From: Bacteroidales bacterium | Lineage (GTDB): Bacteria; Bacteroidota; Bacteroidia; Bacteroidales; Muribaculaceae | Assembly: GCA_004557565.1 (NCBI GenBank) | Contig: SFGS01000077.1 | Coordinates: 1 to 15,906 of the forward strand | Length of the DNA stretch: 15,906 bases | Direction: 5' to 3' | Shown: in pieces, positions 1 through 7,944 of the stretch | Numbering within the stretch: the stretch's first letter is position 1 | Layout of the letters: the number at the start of each line of letters is the position of its first letter | The notes under the pieces: generated by a model | Seen by the model: only the letters and a program-made list of their open reading frames with translations | What the model was told of the DNA's origin: nothing | Databases searched by the model: none | Program-made: the position numbers and the translations under genes

Positions 1-61
1 GCAGGCATTTCGAAAAGATTCCATTTCGCTTCGCTCCATTACATCTTTTCTGCATACCTGC
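1..61. repeat. Imperfect palindrome at the window edge
   Basis: Two nested inverted pairs are visible: GCAGG (1-5) with CCTGC (57-61), and GAAAAGAT (12-19) with ATCTTTTC (43-50). They enclose a 23-base central part containing CGCTTCGC. This could fold as a long hairpin on either strand. It lies about 165 bases past the stop codon of the minus-strand lysO gene. No U-run follows on either strand, so it is not an ordinary terminator. It may continue to the left of the window. Confidence 0.4.
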
Positions 62-72
62 CTACACACATC

Positions 73-90
73 AAATTCCTAACGGAATTT
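73..90. repeat. Perfect short hairpin downstream of lysO
   Basis: AAATTCC (73-79) and GGAATTT (84-90) form a perfect 7-base stem with a TAAC loop. It lies in the 225-base region past the minus-strand lysO stop codon. It lacks a U-tract on either strand, so a terminator role is only possible. Nothing else is recognisable in 91-225. Confidence 0.35.
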
Positions 91-225
91 CATCGCATCG
101 TTTTCGGGACAACATGTATATCATTTCCAAAAAAATTTGGACTAATGTGTGGCCGAAAAAGAGCGAACACGGATAGCACATATTTTCACGAATAATTCAT
201 TGGGGATTTGCGTGTGTGGTGGGGG

Positions 226-825
226 TTATATCATGCACCACATGGTGACGAGGAAGGGGACGGTGAAATCTACCACGAAGCCGTGGTAGATGCTGAGGGC
301 GGTGTAGCGGTCGCCTATGGTGTGGGTGATGATGGGGAGGGTGGTGTCCATCGATGTGGCACCGCCTGCGGTGATGGGGGCGAGCGGTCCGAACACTTTC
401 GCCAGCAGTGGGGCGAGTAGCAGGGTGATCATCTCGCGTATGATGTTGGCGAGTAGGGCGATGGTGCCGAGTTCCACTCCGCGAAATTCGGTGATGAAGA
501 TGCTCGACAGCGAGTAGTAGGCGAAGCCGCTGTTAATCGCCATGGTGTCGGCAAAGCCTCGGTGCAGCATCAGCCATGCCACCACGGCACCCAGCCACGA
601 GCCTAAAATGGTGACCAGAGGGAGCAGGGCGTAGCGTGGGTTGATGGATCGCAGGTCGCGCTTTGTGTCGGGGTTCATGCCTATGCCCAATCCCACGCAG
701 AAAAGCAGACCGCAGAGTGCCACAAAACTCACATCGCTATCTCGCAGCAGCGCTGGCGCCAAGTCGGCATGGCCCACCACGATGCCAAGGATAAAGAATC
801 CTACGATAATCAAACTTCCTTTCAT
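226..825 (-). CDS. lysO: LysO family lysine exporter, large (C-terminal) half
   Basis: This is a 199-residue membrane protein matching the C-terminal part of LysO (YbjE), which exports lysine across the inner membrane in E. coli. It has about five to six hydrophobic segments. Family landmarks include CVGLGIGMNPDTKRDL near residues 43-58, then NSGFAYYSLSS, an acidic EFRGVELGTIALLANIIREM stretch and GGATSMDTTLP. In E. coli LysO is one chain of about 300 residues; here the N-terminal third is a separate upstream gene. I chose the ATG at 825-823 because it overlaps the upstream TGA as ATGA and has a strong GGGAGGA ribosome binding site. An upstream in-frame ATG at 858 would put 11 extra residues inside the preceding gene. 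The overlap implies translational coupling and a two-subunit transporter (inference). Confidence 0.87.
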   Translation of the reverse strand: MKGSLIIVGFFILGIVVGHADLAPALLRDSDVSFVALCGLLFCVGLGIGMNPDTKRDLRSINPRYALLPLVTILGSWLGAVVAWLMLHRGFADTMAINSGFAYYSLSSIFITEFRGVELGTIALLANIIREMITLLLAPLLAKVFGPLAPITAGGATSMDTTLPIITHTIGDRYTALSIYHGFVVDFTVPFLVTMWCMI

Positions 826-1109
826 CGCTTTCCTCCCGCTATTTTCCACAATGCCCAAGCCAGCACGCAGCAGCCCAGTGTGCCAGCCACCGACAGCAGC
901 AGTGCCTCAACGCCGAGCGTAGGCAACGCCTTGATGATTTGTTCGTTGCCACCCACTTCCACGCCAAGCAGAAAAAGCAACAGCCATATCAAAACTGTAA
1001 TCACTTTGTCTTTCGCAGTCTGCACCTTGGCGCAGGATCGCGAACGCTTTTTCCGCAGCAAGTATCCGCTACAGATGCCTAACAATATGAATAGAATGAC
1101 GCTAAACAT
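822..1109 (-). CDS. LysO-type membrane protein, small (N-terminal) half (DUF340)
   Basis: This 95-residue hydrophobic protein has about three membrane segments. One is at the very N-terminus (FSVILFILLGICSGYLL), followed by a basic loop RKKRSRSC, a second segment (VITVLIWLLLFLLGVEVGGNE) and a third near the C-terminus. The LLFLLGVEVGGNEQII stretch is typical of the N-terminal part of LysO. Together with the 199-residue protein that follows it makes about the length of a single-chain LysO (95+199 against about 300). The stop codon overlaps the next start as ATGA. It lies 51 bases after the YeiH-like gene and has no obvious promoter or Shine-Dalgarno sequence of its own. Role inferred: partner subunit of a lysine exporter. 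Confidence 0.8.
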   Translation of the reverse strand: MFSVILFILLGICSGYLLRKKRSRSCAKVQTAKDKVITVLIWLLLFLLGVEVGGNEQIIKALPTLGVEALLLSVAGTLGCCVLAWALWKIAGGKR

Positions 1110-1160
1110 TCGACCGAGTTTTCAAATCACACAATTACTATAAAATTGCCCGAAAAGCCG

Positions 1161-2246
1161 TTATTCCACCCAAAATATGTAGGTGAGGCTGACAAGGCTG
1201 ATGCTTATCCACAGCAGCACGCCCTGAATGAGTGGACGAATGCCCACGGAGCGCAGTGTGGCGCGTGTGAGCGATGCACCGATAAAGAATAGTGAAAGGG
1301 TGATGAGGTGCTTGGCGAGCTTGTTGACGGCACTGCTGAACGCCGAGCCCATAGCCGCAGCACCGTCGCCGATGAGGGCGGCATTGCTCAAAACGTAGGT
1401 GTTGAAGATGATGGCAACGATAAACCAGATAATGAATCGTGGCACGCAACTGTACCAGGGTTTTGCCTCGCCACCAGCCGACGCAAGCGAACTGCGGAAG
1501 AAGAACGGAGTGACCAGTGCCAACACCACAATCCACAGCGCGCGAGTCAGTTTGATGGTTGTCGCCACCTCCAGCGCGCTCACACCTTGTGCGGCAACGA
1601 GTTGTGGGTGCATCTGGTCGTAAGCCGCACCGGCTCCCACCACCGACGAGGTGTCGTGAATGGCAATTGCCGCCCACATGGCAAATTGTTTCATGGTCAT
1701 GCCCAAAGCGTCGCCAATCGAAGGGAACAGGAACAGCGCAATGCCGTTGAGCACAAACACCACGCCCAGCGCCACCGACATGCTCTCAGGTTTCGCCTTG
1801 ATAACTGGCCCCACAGCGGCTATTGCCGAGCCACCGCATATTGCCGTGCCCGAACTCAGCAGATAGCTGGTCTGCGAATCCACTTTCAGCAGTTTTCTGC
1901 CGAAAAACCAGCCCAATGCAAGCGTGCCAAACACGCTCACCACCGTGAACAGCATACCCTCGCTGCCCGAAGCAAGCGCCTTGTTCACGTTCATACCGAA
2001 TCCCAAGCCGATTACTGAATATTGGAGCAGTTTCTTCGACATCGTTTTGTTGAACGCAGGGAAAGCCTCGCCCACAATCAGCGCGAATGCGAAGCCCAAA
2101 GCCAACGCCACAGGCGACGACACCCAATGTGCCATCCACGCCAACTGTCCCAACTCCAATCCAAACACTTCCTCGGCGAATCCCAAAAGTAGCGACACGC
2201 CAATCACTGCCACAACAGCAATGTAGCACACTTCATTTCTCTTCAT
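1161..2246 (-). CDS. yeiH: YeiH/UPF0324 family putative anion (sulfate) exporter
   Basis: This 361-residue integral membrane protein has about ten hydrophobic segments. The UPF0324/YeiH family is recognised by SGTAICGGSAIAA at about residues 132-144 and by HDTSSVVGAGAAYD at about 195-210. LGFGMNVNKAL (about 81-91) and the SLFFIGASLTR segment near the C-terminus also fit. The family is annotated as putative sulfate exporters, with weak direct evidence of substrate. The ATG at 2246-2244 is preceded by A/T-rich sequence without a clear Shine-Dalgarno, as usual in Bacteroidetes. It is the first gene of a three-gene minus-strand operon with the split lysine exporter. A TACCTTTG -7 box lies about 116 bases upstream. 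The family assignment is firm; the substrate is uncertain. Confidence 0.87.
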   Translation of the reverse strand: MKRNEVCYIAVVAVIGVSLLLGFAEEVFGLELGQLAWMAHWVSSPVALALGFAFALIVGEAFPAFNKTMSKKLLQYSVIGLGFGMNVNKALASGSEGMLFTVVSVFGTLALGWFFGRKLLKVDSQTSYLLSSGTAICGGSAIAAVGPVIKAKPESMSVALGVVFVLNGIALFLFPSIGDALGMTMKQFAMWAAIAIHDTSSVVGAGAAYDQMHPQLVAAQGVSALEVATTIKLTRALWIVVLALVTPFFFRSSLASAGGEAKPWYSCVPRFIIWFIVAIIFNTYVLSNAALIGDGAAAMGSAFSSAVNKLAKHLITLSLFFIGASLTRATLRSVGIRPLIQGVLLWISISLVSLTYIFWVE

Positions 2247-2362
2247 ATCAAAAATATTTCTTCAAAAATCATTTCCCTCCAAAATGTCATTCCACATTCC
2301 GGTCCGAGCCTCGCCCTGTTATTCTCAACATTTTTGCGACGGCTCTATAATATATATGGTGA

Positions 2363-2370
2363 CAAAGGTA
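2363..2370 (-). promoter_or_regulatory. Candidate Bacteroidetes -7 box for yeiH-lysO operon
   Basis: On the minus strand this reads TACCTTTG, a full match to the Bacteroidetes -7 consensus TAnnTTTG. No good TTTG -33 box is seen at the expected distance. It would give a leader of roughly 110 nucleotides before the yeiH ATG. Confidence 0.35.
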
Positions 2371-2476
2371 CTAAAAAATGATGATATGCGAGCTTTCACT
2401 ACCGCCGAAACAAAAAAATGCAATTTTATTTGATTTTTTTTTGTTATGTGTGCAGATAGGTTGCACATGTGGTGAT

Positions 2477-2484
2477 TACCTTTG
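2477..2484 (+). promoter_or_regulatory. Candidate -7 box upstream of the HD-domain gene
   Basis: The sequence TACCTTTG matches TAnnTTTG. The nearest TTTG (2440-2443) is 33 bases upstream, too far for a standard -33 box. If used, the transcript leader would carry the REP-like hairpin at 2529-2545. Confidence 0.3.
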
Positions 2485-2514
2485 CGGCGAAGTTAAAACC
2501 CAGTTGAGGATGTG

Positions 2515-2560
2515 TCAACGCATTGGAAACATGCCAAAGGCATGTCCATACGCTATGGCG
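2515..2560 (-). repeat. REP-like half element (single hairpin)
   Basis: Positions 2515-2545 are identical over 31 bases to 8673-8703, and the match continues with two mismatches to 2560 (44 of 46). It contains the hairpin ACATGCC-AAA-GGCATGT (2529-2545). Read on the minus strand the hairpin is preceded by GTATGG instead of the GTAGG seen in other copies. Only the right half of the paired element is present. It sits in the leader region of the HD-domain gene. Confidence 0.8.
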
Positions 2561-2611
2561 ATGTCGGTTTTGAGATATTGGATTATGAATTTTAAACTAC
2601 TAAAAAGGATT

Positions 2612-3100
2612 ATGACAGTTAAGGAAAAGATTATTGGCACATTGCGTGCCACTGGCCGTGAGAACATTGAACAGGTGATCGACTACATGGAAAACAACGG
2701 CTTTTTTACGAAGAGTTGCCACCGTCACCATCATTACAGAGGTGGACTGGCAGACCATGCGTGGCAAACCTATCAGATTGCCCTGCAAAACAACCCCAAT
2801 GGCATTGACGAGCAGAGCATCGCCATTTGCGCTTTGCTGCACGACTTTTGCAACTGTGGCGGAATGACTGACCAAGTAGGGCATGGCCGCCGCTCGGCTG
2901 GAATGTTGAAGGAATTGGGATTGCATTTGTCGCATGACGAATTTTTGGCCGTGCGTTTTCACATGAGTCTGCACACCCATATTTCCCACCCTCTCTATAA
3001 CGACGCGAGGCACTGTGCTCTGCGCACTCTCATCCTCACTTCCGACACCCGCTCTGCCCAAAAACGCACAGGCGCAGAGTTTCCTGCCATTGACCATTGA
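2612..3100 (+). CDS. HD-domain phosphohydrolase-like protein
   Basis: This 162-residue protein carries an HD-superfamily metal-dependent phosphohydrolase signature. It has an H-rich HRHHHYRGGLADH segment (His 38-41 and His49), ALLHDFCN with the HD pair His77-Asp78, GHGRRSAGMLKEL (His91), VRFHM (His117) and SDTRSA with a terminal Asp145. The HHxYxGGLxxH...LLHD...GH pattern resembles the HD domain of YhaM-type 3'-5' exoribonucleases, but there is no N-terminal OB domain, so substrate and reaction are unknown. I chose the ATG at 2612 because AAAAAGGA lies just upstream and the conserved part begins there. An in-frame ATG at 2585 is less likely, and starts further up would translate the REP-like repeat. 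It lies 104 bases before sbcD on the same strand. Confidence 0.75.
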   Translation: MTVKEKIIGTLRATGRENIEQVIDYMENNGFFTKSCHRHHHYRGGLADHAWQTYQIALQNNPNGIDEQSIAICALLHDFCNCGGMTDQVGHGRRSAGMLKELGLHLSHDEFLAVRFHMSLHTHISHPLYNDARHCALRTLILTSDTRSAQKRTGAEFPAIDH

Positions 3101-3156
3101 CCGGTTTGGGTTAAAAAAAGATGGTACTGCTTAGGCGAAATTTATGAATTGTTTTG

Positions 3157-3164
3157 TATATTTG
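3157..3164 (+). promoter_or_regulatory. Candidate -7 box for sbcD-sbcC
   Basis: The sequence TATATTTG fits TAnnTTTG exactly and lies 40 bases before the sbcD ATG in A/T-rich DNA. A weak TTAG lies about 22 bases further upstream in place of TTTG. Confidence 0.4.
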
Positions 3165-3204
3165 ATAGTTTATTGTGTGATTAACTTGTAAATCAATATT
3201 TGTG

Positions 3205-4383
3205 ATGAAAATTTTACATACGAGTGACTGGCATTTAGGGCATTTCCTGTATAACGAATCGCAGGAAGCGGCGCAGTTGGATATGCTGAACCAGATTGCG
3301 GAAATTGTGGCCGTGCAACAGCCCGACGCACTGGTGATTTCGGGCGACATTTACGACACCACCCAGCCTTCTGCCAGCGTGCAGCAGATGTTTGCCAATG
3401 CCATTGTGAACATACACGAGGCGTGCGAAGATATGATCATTGTGTGCATTGCCGGCAACCACGACAGCGGCAGCAAGCACATGATTTTCCACACCCCATG
3501 GCTTGCGCTGAATGTGCACATGGTGGGCACCATATCCAAAGACTGCAACCTCGACGACTATATTATCCCCGTTGCCGACAAGGGATATGTGGTGGCTGTG
3601 CCTTTCGCCGCCGACCGCTATATGCCCGAAGATGTGTTTAAGGTGATGGCGGAGAAGGTGGCTGAGCGCAACGAGAAGGGGTTGCCTGTGGTGCTTGCCG
3701 CGCACTTGGCAGTGGCAAACTCCGACTGGCGGGGACACGATTTCTCGACCGACACCAATATCGGCGGACTGAACTGCCAGGAATTGAGTGTGTTTGCCGA
3801 CGGCTACGACTATGTGGCACTGGGGCACATACACAAGCAGCAGTGCCTGGATAAGGAAAAGCGCGTTTGGTATGCTGGTACACCGATAGCGGTGAGTTTC
3901 GACGAGTCGTACTCAGGCAATGAGCACGGCGTGCTGATGGTGGAGTGCGCGCATCGTGGTGCAGCGGTGAGCGTGGAGTCGATACCTGTGAAAAACATCA
4001 ACCCATTGGTGAATTTGCCATTTGAGGGAGCCGCCGAATGGGAAGATGTGAAGAAAATGCTCGCTGACTACGACAGCGAAATCCCTTCGTTTGTGCGCCT
4101 GAATGTGGAGGTGGATGGCTATCTACCCGCAGGTGCCAACGACGAGGCGCAGCAGATTGTGGCTGACAAGAAATGCCGCCTTTGCCTCATTAACTCAAAG
4201 CGAAAGGTGCCGCGCGACCACGCCACCAGCGACCAGCCCACCCTTACAGCCACCGAACTGAAGCAAATCGACTTCATAGAAGTGGCAAAAATGTATATCG
4301 AGTCGGAGGGCGTGACATTCGACGACGAAATGCTCGAAATGCTCCAGGAAGTAAAGGAAATGTTGAACTTAAATCAGGAATAA
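3205..4383 (+). CDS. sbcD: Nuclease SbcCD subunit D (Mre11-like)
   Basis: This 392-residue protein is the nuclease subunit of SbcCD, which cleaves DNA hairpins and processes protein-blocked double-strand ends as single- and double-strand nuclease. The phosphoesterase motifs are in order: HTSDWHLGH (Asp8, His10), SGDIYD (Asp48), GNHDS (Asn85-His86-Asp87), a late AAHLAV, and LGHIHK (His208, His210), which together make the two-metal site. The C-terminal 100 residues, with CRLCLINSKRK and a final acidic helix, match the SbcD capping domain. Length is near the family norm (about 400). The ATG at 3205 gives the canonical MKILHTSDWHLGH start; the GTG one codon upstream is not needed. The stop is 2 bases before the sbcC ATG, so the two are co-translated. 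Confidence 0.96.
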   Translation: MKILHTSDWHLGHFLYNESQEAAQLDMLNQIAEIVAVQQPDALVISGDIYDTTQPSASVQQMFANAIVNIHEACEDMIIVCIAGNHDSGSKHMIFHTPWLALNVHMVGTISKDCNLDDYIIPVADKGYVVAVPFAADRYMPEDVFKVMAEKVAERNEKGLPVVLAAHLAVANSDWRGHDFSTDTNIGGLNCQELSVFADGYDYVALGHIHKQQCLDKEKRVWYAGTPIAVSFDESYSGNEHGVLMVECAHRGAAVSVESIPVKNINPLVNLPFEGAAEWEDVKKMLADYDSEIPSFVRLNVEVDGYLPAGANDEAQQIVADKKCRLCLINSKRKVPRDHATSDQPTLTATELKQIDFIEVAKMYIESEGVTFDDEMLEMLQEVKEMLNLNQE

Positions 4384-4385
4384 CC

Positions 4386-7300
4386 ATGAAAATCAAACAA
4401 CTGCATATCAGCAACATCGCTTCAATCATTGAAGCCACCATCGACTTCACTGCGCAACCACTTTGCGACAGCGACGTGTATCTCATCACTGGCGACACTG
4501 GCGCAGGCAAAACCACCATTCTCGATGCCATTTGTCTGGCATTGTTCAACAACACCCCACGCCTGGCAAAGGGCACCAAGGTGACCGTGAAGAATGGCGA
4601 CGATGAACTCACGTTGAGGGACCCTCGCCGATTGATGCGTCGCAATACCGGCGAAGCATTGGTTGAACTGCTTTTCGAGGGCAACGACGGCACAGACTAC
4701 AAGGCAGAATGGCAAGTGCAACGTGGCAAGAAAAAGAAAGTCGATAACAAAATCAACAGCATTAATCGCAGCATCACCAACCTTGCCACAGGCGAAAGCA
4801 TACAGTCGGCAGGTGTCAAAGATGCTGAATTGCAGGCAAAGATAGCAGAAGTGATAGGGCTGGATTTCGACCAGTTCTGCCGCACCACGATGCTTGCCCA
4901 AAACGAGTTCACAAAATTCCTGTCGAGTGGCGAGACGGAAAGAGCCGACATTTTGGAGAAAATCACCCAAACCGCAGAGTTCTCGGTTGTGGGTAGCAAG
5001 GTGTATGAAATCCAAAGCGCAAAAAAAGAAGCGTGGGAAGCCGCCCAGAAAGCCGCAAGCGACACAGGCCTCACCGACGACGAAATAGCGGAAAAGAAGG
5101 AGCAAGTGGCTGCACTTGAAGAAAGCAGGAAGCAGCAGAGCGCCGAGCGCGACAACGCCCGCAAGAAAAGGGATTGGCTGGAAACCGAAAACAAGTTGGC
5201 GCAGAAAGAAGCGCAGACCAAACAGGAGTTTGACGCCGCCAGCGAAGTGCTTGAAAGCAATCAGTACAAGAGCGATTGCAGTTTTGTGAACGATTGGAAC
5301 GCCTCCATTGGCGCCCGAAAGCACCTTGAGCAAGCCGTTGCCGCCGAGAAGCAAATCAAGCAGCAAGAGGGCGAACTCTCTAAACTGAAAGCGGAGTATG
5401 TGAAGGTGCAGAGCGGCTATCTGTATGCCCAAAACGAATGTAAGGAGTCCGGTGCCAAGTTGAAAGCCCTTGGCGAGGCTATTGCCGCCAATAGTGGCAA
5501 GGCTGCCGTGTTCGACAACGCCCAAACCATCGGTGCAAGTCTCTCCACCATTGCCGCTAAAAGCAAAAAGGTGGAAGAGCTGGTTGCCGCTGTCGAAAAA
5601 GAGCAGCAGTTGCTCACTGGCACTCTTGTGCCCCAATGCGAGAAAGCCAACGGGGAGTTTACCGAGCATGGAAAGGCTGTTCAAGTGCTTGCCGATGCCA
5701 TCAAGACAAAAGATAGCGAACTCGACGCATTGAAACTCAAAGACTTGCGAAACGAGCGCGACACCGTGAAAGAACTGCTCACCAACATTGGCATCGCCAT
5801 CGACAATATCGACGCTATCGACAAGGCCGCGGAAGCGAGAAATAAAGAAAAACAGCGCCTCGACGCACTGAAAAACGACATTGAGGCAAGAAAATTGCGC
5901 CTCGACAAAGAACTTGTGCCCTGCTACACCAAGGCTAAGGCAGCCACCGCTGCCTGCGAACAGGCGAGAGACCTTTTGCGTGACTCGGTCGATAGTTTCG
6001 CAAAGCAGATGAGAAGTCGCCTGACGGTGGGTTGCGAGTGCCCTGTGTGCCGTCAGAAGGTAGAGCAACTTCCGCTGGAAGATGCGGTGAACAAGATGTA
6101 TCTCGATGCCGACCAGAGTTACAATGAGGCGAAAAGCAAATGCGAACTTGCCGAAAAGCAAATGCGCGAAGCCGAGTCGGAACTGAAATCGGAAACCAAA
6201 AGATACGATGCCGACAAGAAGAAATACGATGCCGACCACTCTGTGGCCGACGCTCAAAAAAAAGCTGCCGAATCGTGCAAGAAATGCGGTATTGACGCGC
6301 TTAACGCCGACACCAAACAAGCGTTGCAATCGCTCTGCGATGATCAGCAGAAGCACCTCACCACCAACATTAGCCCCAAAATCACTAATGGCGAGAAACT
6401 TGAGGAAGAACTGAAGGGGCTGCGCACCGAGCACGAAACTGCTACGAAAACCCTTGAGGAGATGCGTGTGGCAAGCGAAAAGGTGAAGCAAGCCGTGGAC
6501 GGCAGCAAGGCGAAGATTGAAAACAACAATCGCGCCATCGCCGAACATAATGCTGATATCGTCGCTGCTATCGGTGAGGTGGAACCGCTGCTTGCCGACA
6601 GCGAGTGGAAGCACGACTGGAAGAACGAGCCGCTGCTGTTTAAGAAGGAACTGGAGCAAGCCGCCGCCGATTTTGCAAGCAAGAAAAGCCAACAAACCAG
6701 CCTTGATGCGCAAATCGAACAGGCACAGCGCGACAACGAGCGTACCGCCAACATCATCAAGCAAATCCAGGAAAAGCAAGCCGATTGGAGCAAAACCGAG
6801 CCTGTGGCTGCGTGCCAAATGGCGAATTTGTTTGAGAGCGCCAACAGTGTGTTGCAACGCGTGGGCGTGGTGGCTTCTGCCATTGCTTCAGCCCAGAGCG
6901 CCGCAACCGAAAATCGCAACAGTCTGAACCAGTTTTTAGAGCAGCACCCCGATCTCACGATTGTTCGCCTCGAATATCTTAACGCTGCTATATCGGTGAG
7001 CAAGTTGGCTGAAAAAATTGAGAATCAGCGCAAAGCCCCTACGCAAAAGGAAACTTTGTGGAAAGAGGCTATTGAAAGCCACAAAGCGCACCAAGCCGCC
7101 AAGCCCGAATTGGCTGAAGATGACACCATCGACAGCACCGCCAACGCCTGCCAAGTGGCAGAAAACGCCATCGGTGAACTCAACCAGCAGATTGGTGCCA
7201 TCAACAAGGAGTTGAGCGCCGACGCAGAGAAGAAAAAGGCACTCACTGCACTGGTGGAAAAGGAGGCTGAGGCTCGCAAGGAATACGATAAATGGCTTCG

Positions 7301-7790
7301 CCTAAGCAAGTTGATTGGCGATAAAGATGGCAAGGTGTTCCGCACAATAGCGCAAAGCTACATTTTTGGCGGTTTGCTCAACTCTGCCAACACCTACTTG
7401 GAGAAGTTGGAGCCACGCTATAGTCTGAAGAGCGTGCCACGCACCCTCTACTCATCGCTGGAGGACGCTTATCAAGGATATGCTTCGCGCGACACCAGCT
7501 CGCTCAGCGGTGGCGAAAGTTTCCTCGTGTCGCTCGCTTTGGCTTTGGCGTTGAGCGATATTGGGCAAGGGCTGTCGGTCGATACCCTGTTTATCGACGA
7601 AGGTTTTGGTTCGCTGAGTGGCCAACCGCTCACCAACGCCATCAACACCCTGCGTTCGCTCCGCGGAAAGAATGGCCGCCACGTGGGCATCATCAGCCAC
7701 ATACAGGAAGTGCGCGACAACATACCCGTGCAAATCCAAGTGGTTAAATCCTCCGACAGTTCATCCAGCACCATCCAAGTCACCGAATAA
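4386..7790 (+). CDS. sbcC: Nuclease SbcCD subunit C (Rad50-like ATPase)
   Basis: This 1134-residue SMC/Rad50-type ATPase is the partner of SbcD. The Walker A motif GDTGAGKTT is at 36-44. A long coiled-coil region rich in Lys, Glu, Ala and Gln follows. At its centre the zinc hook CPVC (Cys552, Cys555) dimerises two complexes through Zn. A second coiled coil leads to the ABC signature LSGGES (1040-1045), Walker B VDTLFIDEGF (1065-1074, with Asp1071-Glu1072) and the H-loop His1105 in GIISHIQEV. All catalytic parts are intact. It follows sbcD by 2 bases, with CAGGAA as a possible ribosome binding site inside the sbcD end. Twenty-seven bases after the stop begins a REP-like repeat. Confidence 0.96.
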   Translation: MKIKQLHISNIASIIEATIDFTAQPLCDSDVYLITGDTGAGKTTILDAICLALFNNTPRLAKGTKVTVKNGDDELTLRDPRRLMRRNTGEALVELLFEGNDGTDYKAEWQVQRGKKKKVDNKINSINRSITNLATGESIQSAGVKDAELQAKIAEVIGLDFDQFCRTTMLAQNEFTKFLSSGETERADILEKITQTAEFSVVGSKVYEIQSAKKEAWEAAQKAASDTGLTDDEIAEKKEQVAALEESRKQQSAERDNARKKRDWLETENKLAQKEAQTKQEFDAASEVLESNQYKSDCSFVNDWNASIGARKHLEQAVAAEKQIKQQEGELSKLKAEYVKVQSGYLYAQNECKESGAKLKALGEAIAANSGKAAVFDNAQTIGASLSTIAAKSKKVEELVAAVEKEQQLLTGTLVPQCEKANGEFTEHGKAVQVLADAIKTKDSELDALKLKDLRNERDTVKELLTNIGIAIDNIDAIDKAAEARNKEKQRLDALKNDIEARKLRLDKELVPCYTKAKAATAACEQARDLLRDSVDSFAKQMRSRLTVGCECPVCRQKVEQLPLEDAVNKMYLDADQSYNEAKSKCELAEKQMREAESELKSETKRYDADKKKYDADHSVADAQKKAAESCKKCGIDALNADTKQALQSLCDDQQKHLTTNISPKITNGEKLEEELKGLRTEHETATKTLEEMRVASEKVKQAVDGSKAKIENNNRAIAEHNADIVAAIGEVEPLLADSEWKHDWKNEPLLFKKELEQAAADFASKKSQQTSLDAQIEQAQRDNERTANIIKQIQEKQADWSKTEPVAACQMANLFESANSVLQRVGVVASAIASAQSAATENRNSLNQFLEQHPDLTIVRLEYLNAAISVSKLAEKIENQRKAPTQKETLWKEAIESHKAHQAAKPELAEDDTIDSTANACQVAENAIGELNQQIGAINKELSADAEKKKALTALVEKEAEARKEYDKWLRLSKLIGDKDGKVFRTIAQSYIFGGLLNSANTYLEKLEPRYSLKSVPRTLYSSLEDAYQGYASRDTSSLSGGESFLVSLALALALSDIGQGLSVDTLFIDEGFGSLSGQPLTNAINTLRSLRGKNGRHVGIISHIQEVRDNIPVQIQVVKSSDSSSSTIQVTE

Positions 7791-7817
7791 GAGGCTCGGT
7801 CGGGAATGCGATTTCGT

Positions 7818-7911
7818 CATAACGTAGGGATGTGCCTTCGGTATGTTTTGTTGTCAATATAAAATATGTCAGCATTTTAGAAACATGCCAAAGGCACCTC
7901 CCCACGTTAAT
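7818..7911. repeat. REP-like paired element, degenerate copy
   Basis: This is a weaker copy of the palindrome at 8623-8715 with the same layout: a 32-base left arm (7818-7849), a 30-base spacer and a right arm from 7880. The left arm keeps GTAGGGA (7824-7830) and the imperfect hairpin TGTGCC-TTC-GGTATG. The right arm keeps GAAACATGCCAAAGGCA (7880-7896), but its distal half has diverged (CCTCCCCACGTTA). It fills most of the gap between sbcC and the SprT-like gene. It could stabilise or terminate the sbcDC mRNA 3' end, but this is not shown. Confidence 0.75.
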
Positions 7912-7944
7912 CACTTAGAAGCACACACTAAAAACCTATAAAAT

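Larger units (their letters stand above)
2247..2611. other. Divergent intergenic region yeiH / HD gene
   Basis: This 365-base stretch has no credible gene. It contains candidate -7 boxes for both directions (2363-2370 minus, 2477-2484 plus) and an inverted A/T tract (A7 at 2412-2418, T9 at 2434-2442). It also holds one REP-like half element at 2515-2560. A reading frame opens upstream of 2612, but its first 78 codons run through the promoter-like and repeat sequence and show no conserved character. Confidence 0.6.

Noticed and set aside
1308..2018. A 236-codon plus-strand frame opposite yeiH
   Set aside because: It is antisense to a conserved transporter, and its Arg/His-rich composition is typical of a shadow frame.
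2378..2611. An N-terminal extension of the HD-domain protein to an ATG at 2378
   Set aside because: It would translate the candidate promoter and the REP-like repeat. The conserved protein begins at the ATG at 2612, which has AAAAAGGA just upstream.
3090..3121. A terminator between the HD gene and sbcD (TTGACC...GGTTAA then A7)
   Set aside because: The stem is weak with a wobble pair, and the run after it is A on the coding strand, not T.
4422..6857. An 811-codon open frame on the minus strand inside sbcC
   Set aside because: It is entirely antisense to sbcC, whose motifs are all intact. The frame stays open because of the codon bias of the Lys/Glu/Ala/Gln-rich coiled coil, and its product has no recognisable domain.
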